Positions 35,820 through 48,908 of a stretch of DNA of 64,000 bases are shown in pieces. The DNA is taken from NCBI GenBank assembly GCA_035771175.1, contig CM069604.1, forward strand, positions 20,275,115 to 20,339,114, given 5' to 3'. Made by a program: the position numbers and the translations under genes. The notes under the pieces are model-generated. The model worked only from the letters and a program-made list of their open reading frames with translations, was not told the origin of the DNA and ran no database searches. The stretch's first letter is position 1, and each line of letters starts with the position of its first letter. Source of the DNA: Paratinospora sagittata (lineage: Eukaryota; Streptophyta; Magnoliopsida; Ranunculales; Menispermaceae).

Positions 35820-36826
35820 TAAGGAATAGAAAAATCGAGCAAGCAGAAGTGTCAACATTTTTCTCGTTAGAAATATTAGATTTTAGTCTAAGACTTGAAT
35901 CGCATGCTGTTGGGTTGTGTATCAAGTTCTCTATTGATAGATAGCAGGCTATAGTAGGTCGATATACACAAACCCGAGAACTCGTGTTTTTCAGACTTTC
36001 TGATAGCGTGTAATCAAGGCCTATAGCGATCAATTACCCATTTTACTAAAAATAGAAAGATCACGACAACAGCTTTATTGCAAGTTATCAAAGGAGATAC
36101 CGCGCTATAGACAATTTTCCAGAAAAACTAATGTTTTATTATAGAACCCTATCAGCATGCTATCAACACTGATAGTGCGCTAGTGCCTTCTGGGAAAGTT
36201 TTGGCAAATTGGTGGATAGTCTTATTTTTGAAAAACTAAAGAATCGTTCCATTAACTCAAAACATATTGATATAAGATTAAAAACTTTAAAAAAATTCAA
36301 AACTATTGAAATTATGATTAAAACCTTTCGAAAAACATCTTTTCAAATTGAAATACTATACCGAAGTGATTTTGAAGACTTTGCTATTTTCAGAGTTTTA
36401 GTGCTGAGATTGATGGAGAAGTTACCCTACACCCCAAAGCAAAACCTAATGCATTAGACATGAGATATGTCTTCAATCTTCGAGGTTGATCTTTGTAGAC
36501 TTCGAAAGGAGGTTATCTGCACGACAGTTTGCAATTTTGATTCATTTTGAAGTTTGTTTGGGCAAATGCAAGAATCACGACTTTCTTCTATTTAAACACT
36601 CTTCGGAAAGCTCAGTCTAACTTGCAAAAATCATGTGTGTTCTTTCTTTGAAAATTAGAGAATGAGGGTTTTATAAAATTAGCAGTCGCAGGTTAAAGAG
36701 CAAGAGAGTACGGAATGATTTGAATTTAAAACGTTGTTTAATCTAAAGTTGTTTTGGGCGTGCGAGACAATGAGAATCTGGTGTTGGTAGAGAATATTTC
36801 AATTAAGATAACCTGACAAAATTGTG
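35820..36826 (+). repeat. Monomer 37, type Y (variant)
   Basis: 1,007 bp. It has GTGTAATCAAGG and GATGGAGAAG. The 17-monomer repeat begins inside it at 36545. Confidence 0.9.
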
Positions 36827-37834
36827 TAAGGAATAGAAAAATCGAGCAAGCAGAAGTGTCAACATTTTTCTCGTTAGAAATATTAGATTTTAGTCTAAGA
36901 CTTGGATCGCATGCTATTGGGTTGTTTATCATGTTCTCTATTGATAGATAGCAGGCTATAGTAGGTCGATATACACAAACCCGAGAACTCCCGTTTTTTC
37001 AGACTTTCTGATAGCGTGTTATCAAGGCCTATAGCGCTCTATTACCCATTTTACTAAAAATAGAAAGATCACGACAACAGCTTTATCGCAAGTTATCAAA
37101 GGGGATACCGCGCTATAGATAATTTTCCAGAAAAACTAATGTTTTATTATAGAACCCTATCAGCATGCTATCAACACTGATAGTGCGCTAGTGCCTTCTG
37201 GAAAAGTTTTGGCAAATTGGTGGATAGTCTTATTTTTGAAAAACTAAAGACTCGTTCCATTAACTCAAAACATATTGATATAAGATTAAAAACTTTAAAA
37301 AAATTCAAAACTATTGAAATTATGATTAAAACCTTTCGAAAAACATCTTTTCAAATTGAAATACTATACCGAAGTGATTTTTAAGACTTTGCTATTTTTA
37401 GAGTTTTAGTGCTGAGATTGATCGAGAAGTTACCCTACACCCCAAAGTTAAACCTAATGCATTAGACATGAGATATGTCTTCAATCTTCGAGGTTGATCT
37501 TTGTAGACTTCGAAAGGAGGTTATCTGCACGACAGTTTGCAATTTTGATTCATTTTGAAGTTTGTTTGGGCAAATGCAAGAATCACGACTTTCTTCTATT
37601 TAAACACTCTTCGGAAAGCTCAGTCTAACTTGCAAAAATCATGTGTGTTCTTTCTTTGAAAATTAGAGAATGAGGGTTTTATAAAATTAGCAGTCGCAGG
37701 TTAAAGAGCAAGAGAGTACGGAATGATTTGAATTTAAAACGTTGTTTAATCTAAAGTTGTTTTGGGCGTGCGAGACAATGAGAATCTGGTGTTGGTAGAG
37801 AATATTTCAATTAAGATAACCTGACAAAATTGTG
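36827..37834 (+). repeat. Monomer 38, type X
   Basis: 1,008 bp. Pairs with monomer 55 at +17,111. Confidence 0.9.
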
Positions 37835-38842
37835 TAAGGAATAGAAAAATCGAGCAAGCAGAAGTGTCAACATTTTTCTCGTTAGAAATATTAGATTTTA
37901 GTCTAAGACTTGGATCGCATGCTATTGGGTTGTTTATCATGTTCTCTATTGATAGATAGCAGGCTATAGTAGGTCGATATACACAAACCCGAGAACTCCC
38001 GTTTTTTCAGACTTTCTGATAGCGTGTTATCAAGGCCTATAGCGCTCTATTACCCATTTTACTAAAAATAGAAAGATCACGACAACAGCTTTATCGCAAG
38101 TTATCAAAGGGGATACCGCGCTATAGATAATTTTCCAGAAAAACTAATGTTTTATTATAGAACCCTATCAGCATGCTATCAACACTGATAGTGCGCTAGT
38201 GCCTTCTGGAAAAGTTTTGGCAAATTGGTGGATAGTCTTATTTTTGAAAAACTAAAGACTCGTTCCATTAACTCAAAACATATTGATATAAGATTAAAAA
38301 CTTTAAAAAAATTCAAAACTATTGAAATTATGATTAAAACCTTTCGAAAAACATCTTTTCAAATTGAAATACTATACCGAAGTGATTTTTAAGACTTTGC
38401 TATTTTTAGAGTTTTAGTGCTGAGATTGATCGAGAAGTTACCCTACACCCCAAAGTTAAACCTAATGCATTAGACATGAGATATGTCTTCAATCTTCGAG
38501 GTTGATCTTTGTAGACTTCGAAAGGAGGTTATCTGCACGACAGTTTGCAATTTTGATTCATTTTGAAGTTTGTTTGGGCAAATGCAAGAATCACGACTTT
38601 CTTCTATTTAAACACTCCTCGGAAAGCTCAGTCTAACTTGCAAAAATCGTGTGTGTTCTATCTTTGAAAATCAGAGAATGAGGGTTTTATAAAATTAGCA
38701 GTTGCAGGTTAAAGAGCAAGAGAGTACAGAATGATTTGAATTTAAAACGTCGTTTAATCTAAAGTTGTTTTGGGCGTGCGAGACAATGAGAATCTGGTGT
38801 TGGTAGAGAATATTTCAATTAAGATAACCTGACAAAACTGTG
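37835..38842 (+). repeat. Monomer 39, type X
   Basis: 1,008 bp. Close copy of monomer 38; the tail differs (CACTCCTCGG). Pairs with monomer 56. Confidence 0.9.
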
Positions 38843-40318
38843 TAAGGAATAGAAAAATCGAGCAAGCAGAAGTGTCAACATTTTTCTCGTTAGAAATATT
38901 AGATTTTAGTCTAAGACTTGAATCGCATGCTGTTGGGTTGTGTATCAAGTTCTCTATTGATAGATAGCAGGCTATAGTAGGTCGATATACACAAACCCGA
39001 GAACTCGTGTTTTTCAGACTTTCTGATAGCGTGTAATCAAGGCCTATAGCGATCAATTACCCATTTTACTAAAAATAGAAAGATCACGACAACAGCTTTA
39101 TTGCAAGTTATCAAAGGAGATACCGCGCTATAGACAATTTTCCAGAAAAACTAATGTTTTATTATAGAACCCTATCAGCATGCTATCAACACTGATAGTG
39201 CGCTAGTGCCTTCTGGGAAAGTTTTGGCAAATTGGTGGATAGTCTTATTTTTGAAAAACTAAAGAATCGTTCCATTAACTCAAAACATATTGATATAAGA
39301 TTAAAAACTTTAAAAAAATTCAAAACTATTGAAATTATGATTAAAACCTTTCGAAAAACATCTTTTCAAATTGAAATACTATACCGAAGTGATTTTGAAG
39401 ACTTTGCTATTTTCAGAGTTTTAGTGCTGAGATTGATGAAGAAGTTACCCTACACCCCAAAGTAAAACCTAATGCATTAGACATGAGAGATGTCTTCAAT
39501 CTTCGAGGTTGATCTTTGTAGACTTCGAAAGGAGGTTATCTGCACGACAGTTTGCAATTTTGATTCATTTTGAAGTTTGTTTGGGCAAATGCAAGAATCA
39601 CGACTTTCTTCTATTTAAACACTCTTCGGAAAGCTCAGTCTAACTTGCAAAAATCATGTGTGTTCTATCTTTGAAAATCAGAGAATGAGGGTTTCATAAA
39701 ATTAGCAGTTGCAGGTTAAAGAGCAAGAGAGTACAGAATGATTTGAATTTAACACGTCGTTTAATCTAAAGTTGTTTTGGTCGTGCGAGACAATGAGAAT
39801 CTGGTGTTGGTAGAGAATATTTCAATTAAGATAACCTGACAAAACTGTGTAAGGAATAGAAAAATCGAGCAAGCAGAAGTGTCAACATTTTTCTCGTTAG
39901 AAATATTAGATTTTAGTCTAAGACTTGAATCGCATGCTATTGGGTTGTGTATCATGTTCTCTATTGATAAATAGCATGCTATAGTAAGTCGATATACACA
40001 AACCCGAGAACTCGTGTTTTTCAGACTTTCTGAAAGCGTGTTATCAAGGCCTATAGCGCTCTATTACCCATTTTACTAAAAATAGAAAGATCACGACAAC
40101 AGCTTTATTGCAAGTTATCAAAGGGGATACCGCGCTATAGACAATTTTCCAGAAAAACTAATGTTTTATTATAGAACCCTATCAGCATGCTATCAACACT
40201 GATAGTGCGCTAGTGCGTTCTGGGAAAGTTTTGGCAAATTGGTGGATAGCCTTATTTTTGAAAAACTAAAGAATCGTTCCATTAACTCAAAACATATTGA
40301 TATAAGATTAAAAACTTT
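38010..40318 (+). repeat. Nested repeat of the Y-Z segment, offset 3,021 bp
   Basis: The second half of the X monomer at 37835, then Y and most of Z, recur at 41,031-43,339. The right limit is exact: CTTTAA at 40316 against CTTTTA at 43337. The left limit is near 38,010, where X (CTCCCGTTTTTT) and W (CTCGTGTTTTT) heads differ. This explains why Y-Z occurs three times in the 17-monomer unit (38.8, 41.9 and 45.9 kb). Confidence 0.75.
38843..39849 (+). repeat. Monomer 40, type Y
   Basis: 1,007 bp. Marks: TGTATCAAGTTC, GTGTAATCAAGG, GATGAAGAAG, GAGAGATGTC. Pairs with monomer 57. Confidence 0.9.
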
Positions 40319-40856
40319 AAAAAAATTCAAAACTATTGAAATTATGATTAAAACCTTTCGAAAAACATCTTTTCAAATTGAAATACTATAACGAAGTGAT
40401 TTTTAAGACTTTGCTATTTTTAGAGTTTTAGTGCTGAGATTGATCGAGAAGTTACCCTACACCCCAAAGTTAAACCTAATGCATTAGACATGAGATATGT
40501 CTTCAATCTTCGAGGTTGATCTTTGTAGACTTCGAAAGGAGGTTATCTGCACGACAGTTTGCAATTTTGATTCATTTTGAAGTTTGTTTGGGCAAATGCA
40601 AGAATCACGACTTTCTTCTATTTAAACACTCCTCGGAAAGCTCAGTCTAACTTGCAAAAATCGTGTGTGTTCTATCTTTGAAAATCAGAGAATGAGGGTT
40701 TTATAAAATTAGCAGTTGCAGGTTAAAGAGCAAGAGAGTACAGAATGATTTTAATTTAAAACGTCGTTTAATCTAAAGTTGTTTTGGGCGTGCGAGACAA
40801 TGAGAATCTGGTGTTGGTAGAGAATATTTCAATTAAGATAACCTGACAAAACTGTG
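39850..40856 (+). repeat. Monomer 41, type Z
   Basis: 1,007 bp. Marks: AAATAGCATGCTATAG, CTGAAAGCGTG, AGTGCGTTCTGGG. Pairs with monomer 58. Confidence 0.9.
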
Positions 40857-41863
40857 TAAGGAATAGAAAAATCGAGCAAGCAGAAGTGTCAACATTTTTC
40901 TCGTTAGAAATATTAGATTTTAGTCTAAGACTTGAATCGCATGCTGTTGGGTTGTGTATCAAGTTCTCTATTGATAGATAGCAGGCTATAGTAGGTCGAT
41001 ATACACAAACCCGAGAACTCGTGTTTTTCAGACTTTCTGATAGCGTGTTATCAAGGCCTATAGCGCTCTATTACCCATTTTACTAAAAATAGAAAGATCA
41101 CGACAACAGCTTTATCGCAAGTTATCAAAGGGGATACCGCGCTATAGATAATTTTCCAGAAAAACTAATGTTTTATTATAGAACCCTATCAGCATGCTAT
41201 CAACACTGATAGTGCGCTAGTGCCTTCTGGAAAAGTTTTGGCAAATTGGTGGATAGTCTTATTTTTGAAAAACTAAAGACTCGTTCCATTAACTCAAAAC
41301 ATATTGATATAAGATTAAAAACTTTAAAAAAATTCAAAACTATTGAAATTATGATTAAAACCTTTCGAAAAACATCTTTTCAAATTGAAATACTATACCG
41401 AAGTGATTTTTAAGACTTTGCTATTTTTAGAGTTTTAGTGCTGAGATTGATCGAGAAGTTACCCTACACCCCAAAGTTAAACCTAATGCATTAGACATGA
41501 GATATGTCTTCAATCTTCGAGGTTGATCTTTGTAGACTTCGAAAGGAGGTTATCTGCACGACAGTTTGCAATTTTGATTCATTTTGAAGTTTGTTTGGGC
41601 AAATGCAAGAATCACGACTTTCTTCTATTTAAACACTCCTCGGAAAGCTCAGTCTAACTTGCAAAAATCGTGTGTGTTCTATCTTTGAAAATCAGAGAAT
41701 GAGGGTTTTATAAAATTAGCAGTTGCAGGTTAAAGAGCAAGAGAGTACAGAATGATTTGAATTTAAAACGTCGTTTAATCTAAAGTTGTTTTGGGCGTGC
41801 GAGACAATGAGAATCTGGTGTTGGTAGAGAATATTTCAATTAAGATAACCTGACAAAACTGTG
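40857..41863 (+). repeat. Monomer 42, type W
   Basis: 1,007 bp. Y-like head but GTGTTATCAAGG and GACTCGTTCC. Pairs with monomer 59. Confidence 0.9.
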
Positions 41864-42870
41864 TAAGGAATAGAAAAATCGAGCAAGCAGAAGTGTCAAC
41901 ATTTTTCTCGTTAGAAATATTAGATTTTAGTCTAAGACTTGAATCGCATGCTGTTGGGTTGTGTATCAAGTTCTCTATTGATAGATAGCAGGCTATAGTA
42001 GGTCGATATACACAAACCCGAGAACTCGTGTTTTTCAGACTTTCTGATAGCGTGTAATCAAGGCCTATAGCGATCAATTACCCATTTTACTAAAAATAGA
42101 AAGATCACGACAACAGCTTTATTGCAAGTTATCAAAGGAGATACCGCGCTATAGACAATTTTCCAGAAAAACTAATGTTTTATTATAGAACCCTATCAGC
42201 ATGCTATCAACACTGATAGTGCGCTAGTGCCTTCTGGGAAAGTTTTGGCAAATTGGTGGATAGTCTTATTTTTGAAAAACTAAAGAATCGTTCCATTAAC
42301 TCAAAACATATTGATATAAGATTAAAAACTTTAAAAAAATTCAAAACTATTGAAATTATGATTAAAACCTTTCGAAAAACATCTTTTCAAATTGAAATAC
42401 TATACCGAAGTGATTTTGAAGACTTTGCTATTTTCAGAGTTTTAGTGCTGAGATTGATGAAGAAGTTACCCTACACCCCAAAGTAAAACCTAATGCATTA
42501 GACATGAGAGATGTCTTCAATCTTCGAGGTTGATCTTTGTAGACTTCGAAAGGAGGTTATCTGCACGACAGTTTGCAATTTTGATTCATTTTGAAGTTTG
42601 TTTGGGCAAATGCAAGAATCACGACTTTCTTCTATTTAAACACTCTTCGGAAAGCTCAGTCTAACTTGCAAAAATCATGTGTGTTCTATCTTTGAAAATC
42701 AGAGAATGAGGGTTTCATAAAATTAGCAGTTGCAGGTTAAAGAGCAAGAGAGTACAGAATGATTTGAATTTAACACGTCGTTTAATCTAAAGTTGTTTTG
42801 GTCGTGCGAGACAATGAGAATCTGGTGTTGGTAGAGAATATTTCAATTAAGATAACCTGACAAAACTGTG
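41864..42870 (+). repeat. Monomer 43, type Y
   Basis: 1,007 bp. Opens the first Y-Z'-V-W unit. Pairs with monomer 60. Confidence 0.9.
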
Positions 42871-43876
42871 TAAGGAATAGAAAAATCGAGCAAGCAGAAG
42901 TGTCAACATTTTTCTCGTTAGAAATATTAGATTTTAGTCTAAGACTTGAATCGCATGCTATTGGGTTGTGTATCATGTTCTCTATTGATAAATAGCATGC
43001 TATAGTAAGTCGATATACACAAACCCGAGAACTCGTGTTTTTCAGACTTTCTGAAAGCGTGTTATCAAGGCCTATAGCGCTCTATTACCCATTTTACTAA
43101 AAATAGAAAGATCACGACAACAGCTTTATTGCAAGTTATCAAAGGGGATACCGCGCTATAGACAATTTTCCAGAAAAACTAATGTTTTATTATAGAACCC
43201 TATCAGCATGCTATCAACACTGATAGTGCGCTAGTGCGTTCTGGGAAAGTTTTGGCAAATTGGTGGATAGCCTTATTTTTGAAAAACTAAAGAATCGTTC
43301 CATTAACTCAAAACATATTGATATAAGATTAAAAACTTTTAAAAACTTCAAAACTATTGAAATTATGATTAAAACCTTTCGAAAAACATCTTTTGAAAAT
43401 GAAATACTATATCGAAGTGATTTTGAAGGCTTTGCAATTTTCAGAGTTTTAGTGCTGAGATTGATCGAGAAGTTATCCTACACCCCAAAGCTAAAACTAA
43501 TGCATTAGACATGAGATAAGTCTTCAATCTTTGAGGTTGATCTTTGCAGACTTCGAAATGAGGTTTCTGCAAGACAGTTTGCAATTTTTATTCGTTTCGA
43601 AGTTTGTTCGGGCAAATGCAAGAATCACGACTTTCTTCTATTTCAACACTCTTCGGAAAGCTCAGTCTAACTTGCAAAAATCGTTTGTGTTCTATCTTTG
43701 AAAATCAGAGCATGAGGGTTTTATAAAATTAGCAGTTGCAGGTTAAAGAGCAAGAGAGTACAAAGTGATTTGAATTCAAAACGTTGTTTAATCTAAAGTT
43801 GTTTTGGGCGTGCGAGACAATGGGAATCTGGTGTTAGTAGAGAATATTTCAATTAAGATAACCTTACAAAACTGTG
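42871..43876 (+). repeat. Monomer 44, type Z'
   Basis: 1,006 bp. Z head, but after 43,339 it switches to CTTTTAAAAACTTC and then to left-family sequence. Pairs with monomer 61. Confidence 0.9.
43505..43800 (+). repeat. Left-family tract inside the right-family domain (Z'/V boundary)
   Basis: Bases here read GATAAGTCTTCAATCTTTG, CGAAATGAGGTTTCTGC, GCAATTTTTATTCG and GAATTCAAAACG. These are left-family forms and closely match the monomer at 30770 (31,411-31,500). The tract recurs at about 47,530 and 60,615 because the surrounding unit was itself amplified. It may be gene conversion or recombination between families. The edges are approximate. Confidence 0.7.
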
Positions 43877-44882
43877 TAAGGAATAGAAAAATCGAGCAAG
43901 CAGAAGTGTCAACATTTTTCTCGTTAGAAATACTAGATTTTAGTCTAAGACTTGGATCGCTTGCTATTGGGTTGTGTATCATGTTCTCTATTGACAGATA
44001 GCATGCTATAACAGGTCGATATACACAAACCCGAGAACTCGTGTTTTTCAGACTTTCCGATAGCGTGTTATCAAGGCTTATAGCGCGCTATTGCCCATTT
44101 TACTAAAAATAGAATGATCACAACAACAGCTTTATTGCGAGTTATCAAAGGGGATACCGCGCTATAGACAATTTTCCAGAAAAATAAATGTTTTATTATA
44201 GAACCCTATCAGCATGCTATCAACACTGATAGTGCGCTAGTGCCTTCTTGAAAGTTTTGACAAATTGGTGGATAGTCTTATTTTTGAAAAACTAAAGAAT
44301 CGTTCCATTAACTGAAAACATATTGATATAAGATTAAAAACTTTTAAAAAACTCAAAACTATTGAAATTATGATTAAAACCTTTCGAAAAACATCTTTTC
44401 AAATTGAAATACTATACCGAAGTGATTTTTAAGACTTTGCTATTTTTAGAGTTTTAGTGCTGAGATTGATCGAGAAGTTACCCTACACCCCAAAGTTAAA
44501 CCTAATGCATTAGACATGAGATATGTCTTCAATCTTCGAGGTTGATCTTTGTAGACTTCGAAAGGAGGTTATCTGCACGACAGTTTGCAATTTTGATTCA
44601 TTTTGAAGTTTGTTTGGGCAAATGCAAGAATCACGACTTTCTTCTATTTAAACACTCCTCGGAAAGCTCAGTCTAACTTGCAAAAATCGTGTGTGTTCTA
44701 TCTTTGAAAATCAGAGAATGAGGGTTTTATAAAATTAGCAGTTGCAGGTTAAAGAGCAAGAGAGTACAGAATGATTTGAATTTAAAACGTCGTTTAATCT
44801 AAAGTTGTTTTGGGCGTGCGAGACAATGAAAATCTGGTGTTGGTAGAGAATATTTCAATTAAGATAACCTGACAAAACTGTG
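43877..44882 (+). repeat. Monomer 45, type V
   Basis: 1,006 bp. Marks: GATCGCTTGC, GAATGATCACAAC, CCTTCTTGAAAG, ACTGAAAACATATTG. Pairs with monomer 62. Confidence 0.9.
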
Positions 44883-45889
44883 TAAGGAATAGAAAAATCG
44901 AGCAAGCAGAAGTGTCAACATTTTTCTCGTTAGAAATATTAGATTTTAGTCTAAGACTTGAATCGCATGCTGTTGGGTTGTGTATCAAGTTCTCTATTGA
45001 TAGATAGCAGGCTATAGTAGGTCGATATACACAAACCCGAGAACTCGTGTTTTTCAGACTTTCTGATAGCGTGTTATCAAGGCCTATAGCGCTCTATTAC
45101 CCATTTTACTAAAAATAGAAAGATCACGACAACAGCTTTATCGCAAGTTATCAAAGGGGATACCGCGCTATAGATAATTTTCCAGAAAAACTAATGTTTT
45201 ATTATAGAACCCTATCAGCATGCTATCAACACTGATAGTGCGCTAGTGCCTTCTGGAAAAGTTTTGGCAAATTGGTGGATAGTCTTATTTTTGAAAAACT
45301 AAAGACTCGTTCCATTAACTCAAAACATATTGATATAAGATTAAAAACTTTAAAAAAATTCAAAACTATTGAAATTATGATTAAAACCTTTCGAAAAACA
45401 TCTTTTCAAATTGAAATACTATACCGAAGTGATTTTTAAGACTTTGCTATTTTTAGAGTTTTAGTGCTGAGATTGATCGAGAAGTTACCCTACACCCCAA
45501 AGTTAAACCTAATGCATTAGACATGAGATATGTCTTCAATCTTCGAGGTTGATCTTTGTAGACTTCGAAAGGAGGTTATCTGCACGACAGTTTGCAATTT
45601 TGATTCATTTTGAAGTTTGTTTGGGCAAATGCAAGAATCACGACTTTCTTCTATTTAAACACTCCTCGGAAAGCTCAGTCTAACTTGCAAAAATCGTGTG
45701 TGTTCTATCTTTGAAAATCAGAGAATGAGGGTTTTATAAAATTAGCAGTTGCAGGTTAAAGAGCAAGAGAGTACAGAATGATTTGAATTTAAAACGTCGT
45801 TTAATCTAAAGTTGTTTTGGGCGTGCGAGACAATGAGAATCTGGTGTTGGTAGAGAATATTTCAATTAAGATAACCTGACAAAACTGTG
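44883..45889 (+). repeat. Monomer 46, type W
   Basis: 1,007 bp, preceded by CAATGAAAATCTGG. Pairs with monomer 63. Confidence 0.9.
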
Positions 45890-46896
45890 TAAGGAATAGA
45901 AAAATCGAGCAAGCAGAAGTGTCAACATTTTTCTCGTTAGAAATATTAGATTTTAGTCTAAGACTTGAATCGCATGCTGTTGGGTTGTGTATCAAGTTCT
46001 CTATTGATAGATAGCAGGCTATAGTAGGTCGATATACACAAACCCGAGAACTCGTGTTTTTCAGACTTTCTGATAGCGTGTAATCAAGGCCTATAGCGAT
46101 CAATTACCCATTTTACTAAAAATAGAAAGATCACGACAACAGCTTTATTGCAAGTTATCAAAGGAGATACCGCGCTATAGACAATTTTCCAGAAAAACTA
46201 ATGTTTTATTATAGAACCCTATCAGCATGCTATCAACACTGATAGTGCGCTAGTGCCTTCTGGGAAAGTTTTGGCAAATTGGTGGATAGTCTTATTTTTG
46301 AAAAACTAAAGAATCGTTCCATTAACTCAAAACATATTGATATAAGATTAAAAACTTTAAAAAAATTCAAAACTATTGAAATTATGATTAAAACCTTTCG
46401 AAAAACATCTTTTCAAATTGAAATACTATACCGAAGTGATTTTGAAGACTTTGCTATTTTCAGAGTTTTAGTGCTGAGATTGATGAAGAAGTTACCCTAC
46501 ACCCCAAAGTAAAACCTAATGCATTAGACATGAGAGATGTCTTCAATCTTCGAGGTTGATCTTTGTAGACTTCGAAAGGAGGTTATCTGCACGACAGTTT
46601 GCAATTTTGATTCATTTTGAAGTTTGTTTGGGCAAATGCAAGAATCACGACTTTCTTCTATTTAAACACTCTTCGGAAAGCTCAGTCTAACTTGCAAAAA
46701 TCATGTGTGTTCTATCTTTGAAAATCAGAGAATGAGGGTTTCATAAAATTAGCAGTTGCAGGTTAAAGAGCAAGAGAGTACAGAATGATTTGAATTTAAC
46801 ATGTCGTTTAATCTAAAGTTGTTTTGGTCGTGCGAGACAATGAGAATCTGGTGTTGGTAGAGAATATTTCAATTAAGATAACCTGACAAAACTGTG
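45890..46896 (+). repeat. Monomer 47, type Y
   Basis: 1,007 bp. The tail carries the rare AACATGTCG, shared only with monomer 64. Confidence 0.9.
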
Positions 46897-47902
46897 TAAG
46901 GAATAGAAAAATCGAGCAAGCAGAAGTGTCAACATTTTTCTCGTTAGAAATATTAGATTTTAGTCTAAGACTTGAATCGCATGCTATTGGGTTGTGTATC
47001 ATGTTCTCTATTGATAAATAGCATGCTATAGTAAGTCGATATACACAAACCCGAGAACTCGTGTTTTTCAGACTTTCTGAAAGCGTGTTATCAAGGCCTA
47101 TAGCGCTCTATTACCCATTTTACTAAAAATAGAAAGATCACGACAACAGCTTTATTGCAAGTTATCAAAGGGGATACCGCGCTATAGACAATTTTCCAGA
47201 AAAACTAATGTTTTATTATAGAACCCTATCAGCATGCTATCAACACTGATAGTGCGCTAGTGCGTTCTGGGAAAGTTTTGGCAAATTGGTGGATAGCCTT
47301 ATTTTTGAAAAACTAAAGAATCGTTCCATTAACTCAAAACATATTGATATAAGATTAAAAACTTTTAAAAAATTCAAAACTATTGAAATTATGATTAAAA
47401 CCTTTCGAAAAACATCTTTTGAAAATGAAATACTATATCGAAGTGATTTTGAAGGCTTTGCAATTTTCAGAGTTTTAGTGCTGAGATTGATCGAGAAGTT
47501 ATCCTACACCCCAAAGCTAAAACTAATGCATTAGACATGAGATAAGTCTTCAATCTTTGAGGTTGATCTTTGCAGACTTCGAAATGAGGTTTCTGCAAGA
47601 CAGTTTGCAATTTTTATTCGTTTCGAAGTTTGTTCGGGCAAATGCAAGAATCACGACTTTCTTCTATTTCAACACTCTTCGGAAAGCTCAGTCTAACTTG
47701 CAAAAATCGTTTGTGTTCTATCTTTGAAAATCAGAGCATGAGGGTTTTATAAAATTAGCAGTTGCAGGTTAAAGAGCAAGAGAGTACAAAGTGATTTGAA
47801 TTCAAAACGTTGTTTAATCTAAAGTTGTTTTGGGCGTGCGAGACAATGGGAATCTGGTGTTAGTAGAGAATATTTCAATTAAGATAACCTTACAAAACTG
47901 TG
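46897..47902 (+). repeat. Monomer 48, type Z'
   Basis: 1,006 bp. Near-copy of monomer 44 with AAAAAATTC where that has AAAAACTTC. Confidence 0.9.
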
Positions 47903-48908
47903 TAAGGAATAGAAAAATCGAGCAAGCAGAAGTGTCAACATTTTTCTCGTTAGAAATACTAGATTTTAGTCTAAGACTTGGATCGCTTGCTATTGGGTTG
48001 TGTATCATGTTCTCTATTGACAGATAGCATGCTATAACAGGTCGATATACACAAACCCGAGAACTCGTGTTTTTCAGACTTTCCGATAGCGTGTTATCAA
48101 GGCTTATAGCGCGCTATTGCCCATTTTACTAAAAATAGAATGATCACAACAACAGCTTTATTGCGAGTTATCAAAGGGGATACCGCGCTATAGACAATTT
48201 TCCAGAAAAATAAATGTTTTATTATAGAACCCTATCAGCATGCTATCAACACTGATAGTGCGCTAGTGCCTTCTTGAAAGTTTTGACAAATTGGTGGATA
48301 GTCTTATTTTTGAAAAACTAAAGAATCGTTCCATTAACTGAAAACATATTGATATAAGATTAAAAACTTTTAAAAAACTCAAAACTATTGAAATTATGAT
48401 TAAAACCTTTCGAAAAACATCTTTTCAAATTGAAATACTATACCGAAGTGATTTTTAAGACTTTGCTATTTTTAGAGTTTTAGTGCTGAGATTGATCGAG
48501 AAGTTACCCTACACCCCAAAGTTAAACCTAATGCATTAGACATGAGATATGTCTTCAATCTTCGAGGTTGATCTTTGTAGACTTCGAAAGGAGGTTATCT
48601 GCACGACAGTTTGCAATTTTGATTCATTTTGAAGTTTGTTTGGGCAAATGCAAGAATCACGACTTTCTTCTATTTAAACACTCCTCGGAAAGCTCAGTCT
48701 AACTTGCAAAAATCGTGTGTGTTCTATCTTTGAAAATCAGAGAATGAGGGTTTTATAAAATTAGCAGTTGCAGGTTAAAGAGCAAGAGAGTACAGAATGA
48801 TTTGAATTTAAAACGTCGTTTAATCTAAAGTTGTTTTGGGCGTGCGAGACAATGAAAATCTGGTGTTGGTAGAGAATATTTCAATTAAGATAACCTGACA
48901 AAACTGTG
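47903..48908 (+). repeat. Monomer 49, type V
   Basis: 1,006 bp. Near-copy of monomer 45. Its second half is followed by Y' instead of W. Confidence 0.9.

Larger units (their letters stand above)
41864..45889 (+). repeat. Four-monomer Y-Z'-V-W unit, copy 1 (4,026 bp)
   Basis: This is a nested repeat inside the 17-monomer block. It matches the sequence 4,026 bp later apart from scattered changes (AACACGTCG against AACATGTCG; TTTTAAAAACTTC against TTTTAAAAAATTC). Confidence 0.82.

Noticed and set aside
35731..36457. Forward frame of 77-82 codons (core KTFRKTSFQIEILYRSDFEDF) recurring in right-family monomers, as a possible gene
   Set aside because: It opens on TTG, not ATG; the first in-frame ATG is about 35 codons in. 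Left-family and W/X monomers have stops in the same place. It tracks DNA conservation and matches no family I know.
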